A stretch of DNA of 64,000 bases from Bacteroidota bacterium (GCA_020161395.1 JAIUOE010000009.1:62001-126000), one strand, 5' to 3'; counted from the stretch's first letter, positions 1 to 9,660 are shown. The notes: generated by a model not told the origin, from the sequence alone. Numbers and translations are program-made.

Positions 1-912
1 AGACTTCTCGAAAAAATCGCTCCCGATGAAATTTACAATCTCGCTGCCCAAAGTCATGTGAAGGTTTCATTTGATGTCCCAGACTATACCGCACAAGTGG
101 ATGCGCTCGGAACATTGAGATTTCTCGATGCAATGAGAGAAACAGGCTTGAATGCCAAAACAAAATTCTACCAGGCTTCAACGAGTGAGCTCTACGGTAA
201 GGTTCAGGCAATTCCGCAGGACGAAAAGACCCCTTTCTATCCGAGATCGCCGTATGCGGTTGCTAAAATCTATGCCTACTGGATAATTGTAAATTATCGC
301 GAAGCCTATGACCTCTTCGCTTCCAACGGCATTCTCTTTAACCATGAATCTCCGAGAAGAGGCGAGACATTCGTTACAAGAAAAATAACCATGGCAGCGT
401 CAGCCATTGTGACAGGGAAAGAGAAAACTCTCGTACTCGGCAACCTCTCCTCAAAAAGAGACTGGGGTTTTGCTCCTGAATATTGCGAAGGGATGTGGAG
501 AATTCTTCAGGCAGAGAAAGCAGACGATTTTGTGCTTGCAACCGGCGTTACAAATACTGTAAGAGATTTTTGCAAAATGACATTTGCCGGACTTGGAATA
601 GAGATTGAATTTAAGGGTGAGGGTGTTGATGAAAAAGGTGTGATAAAATCAGTTGATGAAGATTACCTGAAGTCCCTCATCGGAAAATATACAACCAAAT
701 ATACAGGACCGGTAGATCTTTCGCAGTTAAAGCCGGGCAGAGTGGTTATCGAAGTGAGTCCAAAATATTTCAGACCTACCGAAGTTGACCTCCTGATTGG
801 CAACCCTGCCAAAGCTAAAAATGAACTTGGCTGGGAAGCAAAGACACAACTGGATGAACTGGTGAAGATAATGGTGAATGCTGATTTTGATTCAGCTCTT
901 AATGCGAGATAA
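1..912 (+). CDS. gmd: GDP-mannose 4,6-dehydratase, 5'-truncated by window edge
   Basis: This enzyme converts GDP-D-mannose to GDP-4-keto-6-deoxymannose, the first step to GDP-fucose and related sugars of surface polysaccharide. The frame is open from base 1, so the gene starts upstream; the missing part should hold the N-terminal GxxGxxG NAD(P)-binding loop. Visible are the NLAAQSHV segment, the STSELYG strand and the YAVAK catalytic Tyr-x-x-x-Lys, then the family segments [17 protein letters not shown] and [16 protein letters not shown], which are specific for this extended SDR. The C-terminal [17 protein letters not shown] segment is also typical. A strong hairpin terminator follows directly. 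The assignment is secure; only the start is missing. Confidence 0.95.
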   Translation, partial: RLLEKIAPDEIYNLAAQSHVKVSFDVPDYTAQVDALGTLRFLDAMRETGLNAKTKFYQASTSELYGKVQAIPQDEKTPFYPRSPYAVAKIYAYWIIVNYREAYDLFASNGILFNHESPRRGETFVTRKITMAASAIVTGKEKTLVLGNLSSKRDWGFAPEYCEGMWRILQAEKADDFVLATGVTNTVRDFCKMTFAGLGIEIEFKGEGVDEKGVIKSVDEDYLKSLIGKYTTKYTGPVDLSQLKPGRVVIEVSPKYFRPTEVDLLIGNPAKAKNELGWEAKTQLDELVKIMVNADFDSALNAR

Positions 913-922
913 CAATTCGATA

Positions 923-969
923 TAGCTACGGGGGTGCTTACCTGTTGCACCCCCCCAAGCTATTTTTTG
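923..969 (+). terminator. Rho-independent terminator after gmd
   Basis: GGGGGTGC (930-937) pairs with GCACCCCC (947-954) around a nine-base loop. The stem is flanked by TAGCT/AGCTA complementary arms and followed by a run of six T (963-968). It lies 18 bases after the gmd stop codon. Confidence 0.85.
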
Positions 970-1067
970 CAAAGACCCTCTAACAATATAATTTCATTCA
1001 CTAACATTCTTGCCTGTAAAATCCGGGATGTCGCCCCCGACATCCCACGAAGATGGTTCCTTTTATC

Positions 1068-1205
1068 TTACCCTTGTTACCACTACCTGCAATTTAATGA
1101 TGGCATTTTTGCACACCCCAAAAGACTTCTGTTTGTTTACCCTTGTATCGATTACCTTTAAATTGCTGATGGTGGTTATACTCACCCCAAAAGACTTCTG
1201 ATTTG
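1068..1205. repeat. Two-copy imperfect tandem repeat, 69-bp period
   Basis: Copy 1 (1068-1136) and copy 2 (1137-1205) both begin TTACCCTTGT, share a middle (AAATTGCTGATGG against AATTTAATGATGG) and carry an identical 18-base block, CACCCCAAAAGACTTCTG, ending at 1131 and at 1200. The copies differ mostly in the middle. The function is unknown. Confidence 0.75.
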
Positions 1206-1290
1206 AATACCCTGGACGGAAATAATCATAATTACCGGGTGAAATATATGCGGGAGGGGTTACTGAAACGATTAATGAAACGGCACATTC

Positions 1291-1324
1291 TGAAAAAAGT
1301 TAATAAATTATCAAACTTTTTTCA
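1291..1324 (-). terminator. AT-rich inverted repeat, possible terminator of the leftward SARP-like operon
   Basis: TGAAAAAAGTT (1291-1301) and AACTTTTTTCA (1314-1324) form a perfect 11-bp stem with a 12-base loop, about 40 bases past the stop codon of the leftward gene ending at 1362. The stem is poor in G+C, so a terminator role is only likely. Confidence 0.45.
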
Positions 1325-1361
1325 TAAAATTATTGATTTTTAAGAGATTTTTGTTCGATTT

Positions 1362-3302
1362 TTAGTTTTTGAGGATCGTTTGAATGGAATGAGGGTATTT
1401 TTTCCCGTAAACAGTCTCATACTCTTTTTGGAAGGTCTGCCATGCCTCTTCCACCAAAGAATGCCTCCCAAGATGGAAAAGAGATCTCAATTTATACTTA
1501 AATGCCTCCTCGTTAGCAGGATCAAAAAGGTCTACGAACCCGGCAGTCTTGTTGCAGGCATGGAAATCTTTTGACTCATAAAGGTATGCACATCTCAAAA
1601 GGAGAATCTCCAATATCCGGTTGGAGAGTGCAAATCTTTCCCTCTCGGCCCAATCTGATTTTATCCCTTCGAGGATGGTTCCGCCCTTAATGATGCCCGT
1701 AAATTTCTCCATGACAACATCAATTGAAATTTTACCTTTTACTTCGAGCAGGCTGAAAAGTGAGGCAAGTTCTGCCATTTCATTGGTGACAGGTGGTGCC
1801 GTTGTCAACAAGACCCTGTCGTCATCTATCTCCAGTTTTACGCTGTCGAGCTTGTTAAGGGTTTTCCGAATTTTGGAAAAGGCAACATTTCTGTTGTTCT
1901 TAAGCTTCTCTTTCGGGATGTCCGACCATATTATCTTCTCGAGTTTTCTGAGCGGCACCGTCGGAGTCTTGCCAAATGTGGAATAGTAGAGGACTGCTGA
2001 AAATATTTCCTGAAGTTTGGGCGTAAGTTCAGACTGGATTTCAGACCCGTCCCTGTCTATCAGCCTCAAACCCCCAAAGAGGGTGATCAGGTTTTTTATC
2101 CCGGGTTTTATGTCATCAGGGAAAAATTCGCCTACTTGGTTCCCTGCTGTAACAGGTTCATTCTTCTTGTGTCTCAACCGGCGAATTATAATAAAGAGGG
2201 GAATCAGCAGGGCGACAATTCCTGCTCCCGTGTATGTTATCCATCCGGGATATTGCCTTCTTCCAGGCTCAGGAATCAGATTGAGCCTCTCCCGGTACTC
2301 TTTTTCGGTCATCGCAGGAAGATAGAGGGAGAAAGTGAGCAGTTTCTTTTCCGACTTTTCCAACGAACGAAGAACAGCATATAGTCTTTTGTAAACGGTA
2401 TCCAGTTTTACTGACACAAGGTCGAGACTGTCCATTTCGACAGGGAGCAGGTTTCCGGTTAAAATTCCGTTGGGCTTTTCTTCAAGTGCAGCTTTTCTGT
2501 TATTGGTATTTAGTCTGTAAAATGAAGTGACATCCTTTAGTCTCGAACTGTCGGGAAGAGGTGTCGGCTGCCAGTTGTAGTAATAGCTCATCTGCCAGCC
2601 GGGGTTCTCTATTTTAATATCAAGATCACCTTCGCTGTCGTATGCAGTACTTCCGGACACTTCGGTGAATTTCCATCTGTGCTTCAATTCGCCGTTGATG
2701 GTTAACTTCAAATCTCTAAGAATGAGATCCATGCAATCGCCGTCACGATACATCGAGCCGAAAATAATTTCAGATGCTGAACCCGGTTTCAGATACCTGC
2801 TCTCGGCTTTCTTCTGTAAACCGTCCAAAATTGCTGTGATACTTCCCCTGTTTTCATCGACTGAGAGTTTAAATGTAAACTTCCGGTGTTCGGTGAATTC
2901 AGCGAGGGGAACAGGAAAAGACAAAAGGACAAATTTGCCGTTTACTCTCAACTGGAGATTCACATTCGAAGAGTCCGGGTGATAGAGATAACGGAGAGCA
3001 AGCTGGTAAGAGCCGTTTTTTATCTCAAAAATGTTTGCGAACACTTTATTATACCAGACGGAAAATCCGAACTCGAGACCGAATTTCTCTCCGGAACCCG
3101 AAACATCCTCTTTCAGAATCGAAAATCTGGTTTTTTGGGAGTTTAAAAGTCGTATCTGTTTCCCGTCAAGACTCTGCAACTTGCTGTGATTGCCGTAAAA
3201 AAAGAGCCCGGGTTCCCGTGTCAGAGATGAATCGGTTGCGATGATCATGAATGAACAGACAACAAGGAAGAAAATGACGGTGACGATTGGTCGGTTATTC
3301 AT
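1362..3302 (-). CDS. Membrane-anchored SARP-like transcriptional regulator with exported LamG-like sensor
   Basis: The product has 646 residues. A signal-anchor (about residues 5-22) is followed by a concanavalin/LamG-like exported domain (about 30-245), a second membrane helix (about 354-374, followed by RRLRHKK) and a cytoplasmic C-terminal part. That part begins with LFGGLRL and contains LKNNRNVAFSKIRKTLNKL, a winged-helix 'trans_reg_C' signature as in SARP regulators, then a helical BTAD-like region to the end. The start at 3302 is preferred because ATG overlaps the upstream stop (ATGAATAA), which implies translational coupling; the longer open frame begins inside the upstream gene. It is the paralogue of the gene before it. 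The ligand and target genes are unknown. Confidence 0.7.
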   Translation of the reverse strand: MNNRPIVTVIFFLVVCSFMIIATDSSLTREPGLFFYGNHSKLQSLDGKQIRLLNSQKTRFSILKEDVSGSGEKFGLEFGFSVWYNKVFANIFEIKNGSYQLALRYLYHPDSSNVNLQLRVNGKFVLLSFPVPLAEFTEHRKFTFKLSVDENRGSITAILDGLQKKAESRYLKPGSASEIIFGSMYRDGDCMDLILRDLKLTINGELKHRWKFTEVSGSTAYDSEGDLDIKIENPGWQMSYYYNWQPTPLPDSSRLKDVTSFYRLNTNNRKAALEEKPNGILTGNLLPVEMDSLDLVSVKLDTVYKRLYAVLRSLEKSEKKLLTFSLYLPAMTEKEYRERLNLIPEPGRRQYPGWITYTGAGIVALLIPLFIIIRRLRHKKNEPVTAGNQVGEFFPDDIKPGIKNLITLFGGLRLIDRDGSEIQSELTPKLQEIFSAVLYYSTFGKTPTVPLRKLEKIIWSDIPKEKLKNNRNVAFSKIRKTLNKLDSVKLEIDDDRVLLTTAPPVTNEMAELASLFSLLEVKGKISIDVVMEKFTGIIKGGTILEGIKSDWAERERFALSNRILEILLLRCAYLYESKDFHACNKTAGFVDLFDPANEEAFKYKLRSLFHLGRHSLVEEAWQTFQKEYETVYGKKYPHSIQTILKN

Positions 3303-5856
3303 TTTTTGACTCGATGAATTCGCCAAAATTTTTACTGAATTCTTCCTTGTAACGGCGTTTGAACCCCCTGCGGAACGAGTTAAACTCTTTTTTCGCTTCG
3401 GGTTCCCTGCCAAGAAGCGTCAGGGACCGGAGCTTGAATTTAAGTACCTCCTCACCGAGGGGATCCTGAATCAGGATAATATCCGATATCTGAATACAGG
3501 TCTCATACTCCTGCCTGGTGTAGAAGGTATCCAGAATCCTCACTGATTTCCTGATGATTGCTGATACCATTTCGGTTCTCACTCCGGTTGCCCAGTCAGA
3601 ATGTATTTCAGCAAGGTACTCGCCTCGCGATACAATCTTAAGAAATCGGTTCAAATCGGGGTCCGACCAAAGGTTCAAATCCCTTCCCAACAGATCATTT
3701 ATCAACTTCTGTTCATTTATCATATCGGGAGGGAAAATAATTTTTACAGAATCAGATTCCGTAACAACTGTCATGTTGCAATTCGCCGTTATGAGAGAAC
3801 GCAATTTGGAGAATGCCACATTTCGGTTGTTTTTTATGTTCTCCGGAGGGATGTCCACCCACAAAATCTGTTCAAGTCTGCTGAAAAGTACCCCGTGCTC
3901 AGGGTTGGGTGTGGAATAATAGAGGATTATTGCAAACAGTTCCGCCAGTTTTGGAGTGAATCCTTCATCAACCCGCTCACCTTTGTCATTTACAATCGTC
4001 AGCCCTCCGAAGAGTGACACATACTTTTCCGCAGGATCATATCCCGATTCAGGAGTGCTTTCAGACTCCGCTCTTTTTTTCTTTCTCATTTTCATCAGGA
4101 AAAAGAAAAAAACAGCGGGAACCCCGATGAAAACAAGGATGATTGCGGAGTATTTGAGAATCCTGTTCCGTCTCTCAATCTTGAATGGAGTTGATGCTTC
4201 CTTCAATTCCATGAGTTCTTTATCAGTGAGTATTGGAGTCCTGATTTTATGAAATACAGGGATGGAATCGTTCTGCGACGCAGCGAAATTCCGGATATAC
4301 ACGATTTGCGTTTCATAATCGATATAAAGCTCATTAGGCACAAGCCCCTCCTTCTGTCCCGGCAGAGTGTCGCCCATGGCAACCATATTACTGTCGGAGA
4401 GGGAAAGATAGTAAATTCTGTTCAACCCTTTTTCATAGACTCTGCAGATTGAGTAAAACGCACTTTGATTTCTGTCAGCCCAGACAGCAAGATCGGTGGT
4501 AATCAGATTTTCGGGATTGTTCCATTTCCAGATTTTTTTCCAGGTCAAAGTCCTCAGGTCGAGTTCAAAGAGATCCCAAAGCGGGTGCTGTGCATCTTCC
4601 TGCCTGCCGGATTCCACTCCGATTCCACCGAATATATAGTAACGGTTTCTGTTAAGATTTTTCAGGATACTAAAGTAAGTCCCGGGGAGTGGTTTTTCTC
4701 CTTTTGTCAGGCATGTGTCCCATTTTTGAGTGTATTTGTCATACTTCAACAGAATATTTTTAAATTTATACCAGCCGTAGCCTCCATATAAATATACGGT
4801 GGTGTCCGTTTGGTCCACAAAGGACTGTCCCCCGTAGTGATGGCCGTCGGGTGTGATTTTGTCCATCTGCATCAAAAACCTGCCCGTTCTAAAATTCAGC
4901 ACACCGGGTTTGTCAGGATAGCCTGAGTGAGCAGAGATGAGGCTGTCGTTTTCCCTGAGCGGGCTTACCATAAAGAACTTAAAGTCATTCATAGGGTAGA
5001 CGATCTTTGTTCGGGTCTTGTTTCTCAGGTTATAAATCCGGATGCCATTTTTATCGATATGGATGTACTCTGGGGAGGGTGCTGCTCTTGGATAGATGTT
5101 GCTTTCCCGGTAGTCAGCAGAAATTGCAGGTTCCCAATAGAAATGTTTGTTTATAAGCCACTCACAGTTTTCTGTTTCGGCGTCCAAACCCCCCTCGCTG
5201 TCGTAAGCCAAACTTCCGGTCAGCTCGGTGAACAGCCAGTGATGCAGCAGATTACCCGCGGAACTGAACTTCAAATCCTTTAAAATCATTGGCAGACAAT
5301 TACCTGAACCGGGCTCTCTTCCAAATCTGAGGTCGAAACCCTCGCTTTTTTTGATCGATTTGAAAGAACCCTGTCTGCTGTTTCCGTCCATTTTCACCAG
5401 AATATTTCCGTTTTGCTCGTTTATTTCCAACAGAAAAGGAAACCAGTGCCCGTCATAAACCATGTCAACAGGCATGGAAAATGAAATACCCGTCTTTTTA
5501 CCATCCAGCAGCAATTCAAAAACAGCCGTTCTGTCGGTTCCTGCTGTTCTGTAGACGAATGAGATATGATACTTTTCTCCTTTAAGTGAAAAAACCTCCC
5601 CGCCGGTAGTGTTTTCCCAAAGGCAGAAGACGAACCCGATCGAGTATTTATCTCCCGGAAAAATCTTTTTCGATTTGGTGATGTGGAACAGTGACCTTTT
5701 TTCTTTTGGTAAAGGAATCCGGTTCAGAGGGGGAGTGGAAGTGAAGTGATAATTCCCTGAAAACTGCAGACCACTGTATCGGGTGGCATCCAAAGTCTGT
5801 GGATGCACCTGAAACAGCAAAACGATGACCAAAAATGCTGTGAAAATGGCCGGCAT
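3295..5856 (-). CDS. Membrane-anchored SARP-like transcriptional regulator with LamG- and Kelch-like sensor
   Basis: The product has 853 residues. A signal peptide (residues 1-20) precedes a LamG-like domain (about 25-240) that shares the 'LAYDSEG' and 'ILKDLKF' motifs with the next gene. A Kelch-like region follows (about 330-520, with VYLYGGYGW and YYIFGGIGV blades). A single membrane helix (about 567-590, ending in MRKKKR) leads to a cytoplasmic winged helix (SLFGGLTIV, IKNNRNVAFSKLR) and a BTAD-like tail. The layout is a one-component transmembrane regulator: exported sensor, one helix, DNA-binding output. It overlaps the following gene by 8 bases. The binding partner on the outside is unknown. 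Confidence 0.7.
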   Translation of the reverse strand: MPAIFTAFLVIVLLFQVHPQTLDATRYSGLQFSGNYHFTSTPPLNRIPLPKEKRSLFHITKSKKIFPGDKYSIGFVFCLWENTTGGEVFSLKGEKYHISFVYRTAGTDRTAVFELLLDGKKTGISFSMPVDMVYDGHWFPFLLEINEQNGNILVKMDGNSRQGSFKSIKKSEGFDLRFGREPGSGNCLPMILKDLKFSSAGNLLHHWLFTELTGSLAYDSEGGLDAETENCEWLINKHFYWEPAISADYRESNIYPRAAPSPEYIHIDKNGIRIYNLRNKTRTKIVYPMNDFKFFMVSPLRENDSLISAHSGYPDKPGVLNFRTGRFLMQMDKITPDGHHYGGQSFVDQTDTTVYLYGGYGWYKFKNILLKYDKYTQKWDTCLTKGEKPLPGTYFSILKNLNRNRYYIFGGIGVESGRQEDAQHPLWDLFELDLRTLTWKKIWKWNNPENLITTDLAVWADRNQSAFYSICRVYEKGLNRIYYLSLSDSNMVAMGDTLPGQKEGLVPNELYIDYETQIVYIRNFAASQNDSIPVFHKIRTPILTDKELMELKEASTPFKIERRNRILKYSAIILVFIGVPAVFFFFLMKMRKKKRAESESTPESGYDPAEKYVSLFGGLTIVNDKGERVDEGFTPKLAELFAIILYYSTPNPEHGVLFSRLEQILWVDIPPENIKNNRNVAFSKLRSLITANCNMTVVTESDSVKIIFPPDMINEQKLINDLLGRDLNLWSDPDLNRFLKIVSRGEYLAEIHSDWATGVRTEMVSAIIRKSVRILDTFYTRQEYETCIQISDIILIQDPLGEEVLKFKLRSLTLLGREPEAKKEFNSFRRGFKRRYKEEFSKNFGEFIESKNE

Positions 5857-5912
5857 TTTGATTATGAGTCCAATCAGTGAAAGGAAATATTTAAGGTGAC
5901 CCTAAATATAGA

Positions 5913-6746
5913 TTATTTCTTCGAGTTTTTAAAACCTCTAAGGATGATACTCCTCACTATTCCATTGAACAAAACATCGGGCAACAGCCTTCTCAGATAA
6001 AGAATTCCTTTTGAACCGACTGGATATCGAAGCTTCCAGCCGGGATCGGATGCGGCTTTTACAATTTTTTTCGCGGCTTTTTTTGCGGAAATTCCCGTGT
6101 TTCCGGCTGAATTCATGTTTTTGAAGGCTGTGGTGAAATAATCTTCATAGCCATCTCCCGGTTTGGGCTCGAGAATATTCATGGAACGGTCGTAGAAATC
6201 CGTTTTTACCGGACCCGGTTCCACGATCTTTATTTTGATATTGAAGGGGACAAGTTCATGTTGGAGTGACTCGGAAAATCCCTCCACAGCCCACTTTGTT
6301 CCATGGTAAAAACTGTAAAAGGGGAATGTAACCCTTCCGCCGACGGATGCAACATTTACTATCGTTCCGCTTTTTTGTTTTTTCATGTGCGGCAGCACTT
6401 CACCCGTCAGTCTTACGATTCCCATAAAGTTGGTGTCAAACTGCTTTCTTACAAGCTCCTCATGATAGTGTTCGAAGACGCCTGTAAGAGCGTAACCGGC
6501 ATTGTTGACCAGCACATCAATTCCTCCAAAATTGGTAACTGTGTATTCAACCGCTTTTTTCACTGATTCAGAATCGGTCACATCAAGATCAATAATGTTC
6601 ACCCGTCTTGCATCATGAAGAAGTGTCTTTCTCCCGGCAGCATTTCGCATCCCCGCAACAACGCTCCAGCCCGCTTCCGCAAAAAGTTTGCAGGCTTCAA
6701 GTCCGATTCCCGAAGAACTACCCGAAACAAGAACAGTCTTGCCCAT
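5913..6746 (-). CDS. SDR-family oxidoreductase
   Basis: This is a 277-residue short-chain dehydrogenase/reductase of the classical type. It shows the GSSSGIG dinucleotide-binding loop near residue 8, the NNAG motif near 87, a catalytic Ser in VASVGG and the Tyr/Lys pair in SFYHGTKWAVEG. The 'EPGPVKTDF' segment is standard for the class. The substrate cannot be read from the sequence. An AAGGAGC ribosome-binding site sits just before ATG. It is transcribed leftwards, downstream of nothing obvious, so it is likely a single-gene unit. Confidence 0.9.
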   Translation of the reverse strand: MGKTVLVSGSSSGIGLEACKLFAEAGWSVVAGMRNAAGRKTLLHDARRVNIIDLDVTDSESVKKAVEYTVTNFGGIDVLVNNAGYALTGVFEHYHEELVRKQFDTNFMGIVRLTGEVLPHMKKQKSGTIVNVASVGGRVTFPFYSFYHGTKWAVEGFSESLQHELVPFNIKIKIVEPGPVKTDFYDRSMNILEPKPGDGYEDYFTTAFKNMNSAGNTGISAKKAAKKIVKAASDPGWKLRYPVGSKGILYLRRLLPDVLFNGIVRSIILRGFKNSKK

Positions 6747-6924
6747 ATTGCTCCTTTTTAATTTGTCCTAAAAATGTTAAATTGGGGTTTGGGAATATCG
6801 CATTGGAAAATTTACCAAAATTGCACGCAAATATGATCAGAATCACACTAATTTACATCATTGAGAACAAAAACGGTGGTCGGTTGGTTAAACAATCAGA
6901 TTTAATAACCTTAAGAAAGACACA

Positions 6925-7923
6925 ATGAAAAAGATCGTTTACTTTTTACCTCTTCTTCTCTTTTTTGCAATATCGTTCGCATCTGATGCACCCGGTGTTC
7001 CTGTAGCTCTTGTCACGGGTACTGAGGGGTCGCCCGTAGTTGTAAACCCCGCAACTCAAACTGAAACAGCACTTCTGCAGGGAGCAACGCTTGAAGAAGG
7101 CGACATTGTTTCTCTCAACTCCGATTCAAAAGTAACAATCTATTTCATGGACGGAGAAATTGTAAATCTGATGCCAAAACAAAAACTTTTTGTGGGGAAG
7201 GAATCGGGGACTTCCAGACTTGACGACGGAAACGGACAGACCTCCGCTCTTCAGTCGGGAATTAACGCCATTTCAAGAAAAAATGTAAATCTAACCGCTA
7301 AAAACGACATCGACAAGGAACTCTCCTCCCCTGCAAGTTTCAGGGCTGAGGGTGTGATTCCAATAGCCCCTGCGGGACTTATCATCTCCGAGAATCCGGA
7401 ATTCACCTGGTATGATTCGGCATATACCGAAGCAACTCCCGTCGAAAAACAGTATGTCCTTCTCGTAATGGACTCAAAAAACAAAGAGGTCTTTCGCGGT
7501 ACGGTAAAAGGGATGACCAACACTCTTGTCAAATATACAATTCCGGGAGTGAGTTTTACTCAAACTGACTCAAAACAAAGATTTAAATGGGATGTGTATC
7601 CTCTCGGAAAAGAACCGAAACTCGGAGCAAGTTATGACCTCGCGGGGGTAATTATTGTTGCCGACAAGAAATTTACGGCTGATGTTAATGCTGCACTCGC
7701 CGATATCAATAAAAATGATAAACTTGACGAGCAAAGCAAACTCTTTCTGAAGGGACTTGTCCTCAAAGATTTCAAATGCTATTCTGATGCAATTGTCACT
7801 CTTGACAAACTCGGAAGTGACAGCAAAGTATCAAAAAACATCCTTGGTCAGAAAGCCTGGTTGTATGCCAGACTTGGAGCGAACGGATCATTTATGGTTA
7901 AAAAATACGCGGCAATACTTTGA
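6925..7923 (+). CDS. Exported FecR-like domain protein
   Basis: The product has 332 residues with a clear signal peptide (MKKIVYFLPLLLFFAISFAS). The following 100 residues resemble a FecR-type beta-domain: a 'valvtgteGsp... l.eGd.v.l...skvtiyfmdG....l.p' pattern with 'LEEGDIVSLNSDSKVTIYF'. A middle beta-rich domain (about 140-250) has 'ISENPEFTWYDS', as seen in exported proteins that describe a property profile, and the last 80 residues look TPR-like (LFLKGLVLKDFKCYSDAIVTL). It is not next to a sigma/anti-sigma pair, so a FecR signalling role is not supported. It converges with the next gene, leaving a 4-base gap. Confidence 0.6.
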   Translation: MKKIVYFLPLLLFFAISFASDAPGVPVALVTGTEGSPVVVNPATQTETALLQGATLEEGDIVSLNSDSKVTIYFMDGEIVNLMPKQKLFVGKESGTSRLDDGNGQTSALQSGINAISRKNVNLTAKNDIDKELSSPASFRAEGVIPIAPAGLIISENPEFTWYDSAYTEATPVEKQYVLLVMDSKNKEVFRGTVKGMTNTLVKYTIPGVSFTQTDSKQRFKWDVYPLGKEPKLGASYDLAGVIIVADKKFTADVNAALADINKNDKLDEQSKLFLKGLVLKDFKCYSDAIVTLDKLGSDSKVSKNILGQKAWLYARLGANGSFMVKKYAAIL

Positions 7924-7927
7924 TTGA

Positions 7928-9502
7928 TTACTTAAGAAGTGTCATCGCCTTGGTCTGACTGAAGAGGACACTGCCCCCCGTCTCTTTTGCGACGGCTCTG
8001 TAGAAATAAACCCCCGAATTTAAGGCGTTGGAAGAGAAGTTAATCTTCCTGACGCCTTTTTCATTTATACCCGAGTAGATTGTTGTGACAAACTCACCCG
8101 GAACGGTAAAAAGTTCGAGTGTCAGCTCACAAGCAACAGGCAGCACCACTTCGAAAACAGTATCGGAATTGAAAGGGTTGGGGTAGTTCTGACTGACCAC
8201 AAAACTGTTCGGCACCAGAACCTCCACACTGTTCACACCTGAATATTCATAAGTCCCGTCGTTATCAACCATTTTTAATCTGTATTCATATCTCGAAGGT
8301 TGAGGTTTTATATCGGTAAAAGAGTAATATTTGACAGAGTTGCTCTGTCCCGCTGCTTCAACTGAGCCGATCTGCATCCACTCATAGTCAGGCTTTCTTC
8401 GTTCAACAAAGAACGCATAAGAGTTAACCTCTGTCGCTGTTCCCCAGAACAGTTTAACATCCCCGTTTTCTTCCCTGATCTGGAAATAATTCAGTTCCAC
8501 AGGGAGGGGGTCTTCTCCAAAGGTGGAAATAATGGCGTTTGCCATCTTGTTCCAGCCGGTGATGTCATCCCTGAGTTTTGTTTTTTCCTGCTCAAGATGG
8601 AGGAATCTACCCGATGCAACCGAAGCGGAAGAGCTGCACGGACTGCTGCTGTTATTCAGATAGCGACCTTGAACATTCGTTAGCCCTGCAAGTTTTGTCC
8701 AGGAGGTGTTTACATGCATAAGCTCATAGGTCAAGGATGTGTCCTGCGCCTCGAGGTTGTTCATAAGTTCGGTCAGCCAGTCGGTTGAAGGAGTGTCTCT
8801 TGTGCCATTACTCATTATAACATATGGATCACCTGTGCCTTTTGTAAAACCGTGCAGTTGAATGGCAATCATGCCCGAAATCTGCTCATCAAAAACTTCT
8901 GTTGACCGCTGAAGAGCGGAAATCAGATTGTGAGGCTGATCCGATTTTCGGAATGCTTCATCGACTCCCGAACAAACTGTCGTTGTTCCGGCACATTCCG
9001 AGGCTGCCAATGAGTTGCATCTGTGCGTCCCTGAAATGTAGAAACCCCTTGCGCCTGCCTGCTTAAAGACATGAATTCCCTGCTTCCCTGTATTATAATC
9101 GTATTTGGGATGTGGTGACTGGATAAAAAGTTTCTGCCGGAGGGGATTTGGATTTAAGACTACAGTGCCCCAATAGTTTGAACCTGTGTCCTTCTTCTCG
9201 AGGAAGTAATATTGCTTGTCGGGGTTGGGTTCCGTATCCATGAAAGAAACCACTTCATAACCTATGGAATCGGCAATTCCATGGGCTGTCGAGTAATTCC
9301 CGGCGAACATCGCATTCAGAGCCCGTTCCCAGATATTCATCTGCTCGGAAGTCGGCTCAACATAAACACCGTGCGGTGTCGTATCCGGAAGCACCGAAAT
9401 CAGATTGTTAAAATAGGTTATCAGATTGTCACTTTTGTTAACCTGTGCAGAGACATTCAGGCACAGCAATACTGCGACAACAAGGGTTGTGGATATTCTC
9501 AT
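7928..9502 (-). CDS. T9SS-sorted secreted protein, possible amidohydrolase/peptidase-like domain
   Basis: The product has 524 residues with a signal peptide (MRISTTLVVAVLLCLNVSAQ). The central domain (about 90-340) has conserved-looking metal-ligand-type segments: SPHPKYD, SGTHRCNS, IQLHGF and a late RFLHLEQE. This arrangement recalls N-formylglutamate amidohydrolase-like or related zinc hydrolases, but I cannot assign it firmly. A fibronectin-like stretch (VELNYFQIREENGDVKLFW) precedes the C-terminal sorting domain (NYPNPFNSDTVFEVVLP ... NSGVYFYRAVA), which marks it for type IX secretion and surface anchoring or release. The catalytic function is unknown. Confidence 0.6.
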   Translation of the reverse strand: MRISTTLVVAVLLCLNVSAQVNKSDNLITYFNNLISVLPDTTPHGVYVEPTSEQMNIWERALNAMFAGNYSTAHGIADSIGYEVVSFMDTEPNPDKQYYFLEKKDTGSNYWGTVVLNPNPLRQKLFIQSPHPKYDYNTGKQGIHVFKQAGARGFYISGTHRCNSLAASECAGTTTVCSGVDEAFRKSDQPHNLISALQRSTEVFDEQISGMIAIQLHGFTKGTGDPYVIMSNGTRDTPSTDWLTELMNNLEAQDTSLTYELMHVNTSWTKLAGLTNVQGRYLNNSSSPCSSSASVASGRFLHLEQEKTKLRDDITGWNKMANAIISTFGEDPLPVELNYFQIREENGDVKLFWGTATEVNSYAFFVERRKPDYEWMQIGSVEAAGQSNSVKYYSFTDIKPQPSRYEYRLKMVDNDGTYEYSGVNSVEVLVPNSFVVSQNYPNPFNSDTVFEVVLPVACELTLELFTVPGEFVTTIYSGINEKGVRKINFSSNALNSGVYFYRAVAKETGGSVLFSQTKAMTLLK

Positions 9503-9587
9503 GGGATTACAATTATTTGATTAAAAGCGATTAATTAAGCTAATAAATTTTCTTTGCCCCTCCGGTTAAAACCGAAGGCTATTGTTT

Positions 9588-9660
9588 CATACTTCAAACA
9601 TCAAAAATTCATACTTCAAACTTCAGAAATTCATCCCTCAGCCTTCAAAATTCAGCCTTC
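9588..9660. repeat. Low-complexity 'cttcaaac' repeats
   Basis: Degenerate repeats of TTCATACTTCAAACATCAAAAATTC type fill the gap between the T9SS protein and the HAD hydrolase. The same words recur near 19316, 40336, 47467 and 47590. Confidence 0.6.

Larger units (their letters stand above)
913..1361. other. Intergenic region with hairpin and 69-bp tandem repeat
   Basis: No credible gene is seen here; the small open frames have no ribosome-binding site or family features. Besides the terminator the stretch holds a perfect 9-bp stem with a CCCC loop (1025-1046, GGGATGTCG/CGACATCCC), a two-copy 69-bp tandem repeat (1068-1205) and an AT-rich perfect inverted repeat (1291-1324). Confidence 0.6.

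Noticed and set aside
663-950. Minus-strand open frame of 95 residues opposite gmd
   Set aside because: It lies antisense to a clear gene, without a ribosome-binding site or domain.
934-1201. Two overlapping plus-strand open frames after gmd
   Set aside because: They run through the terminator, hairpin and tandem repeat and have no coding character.
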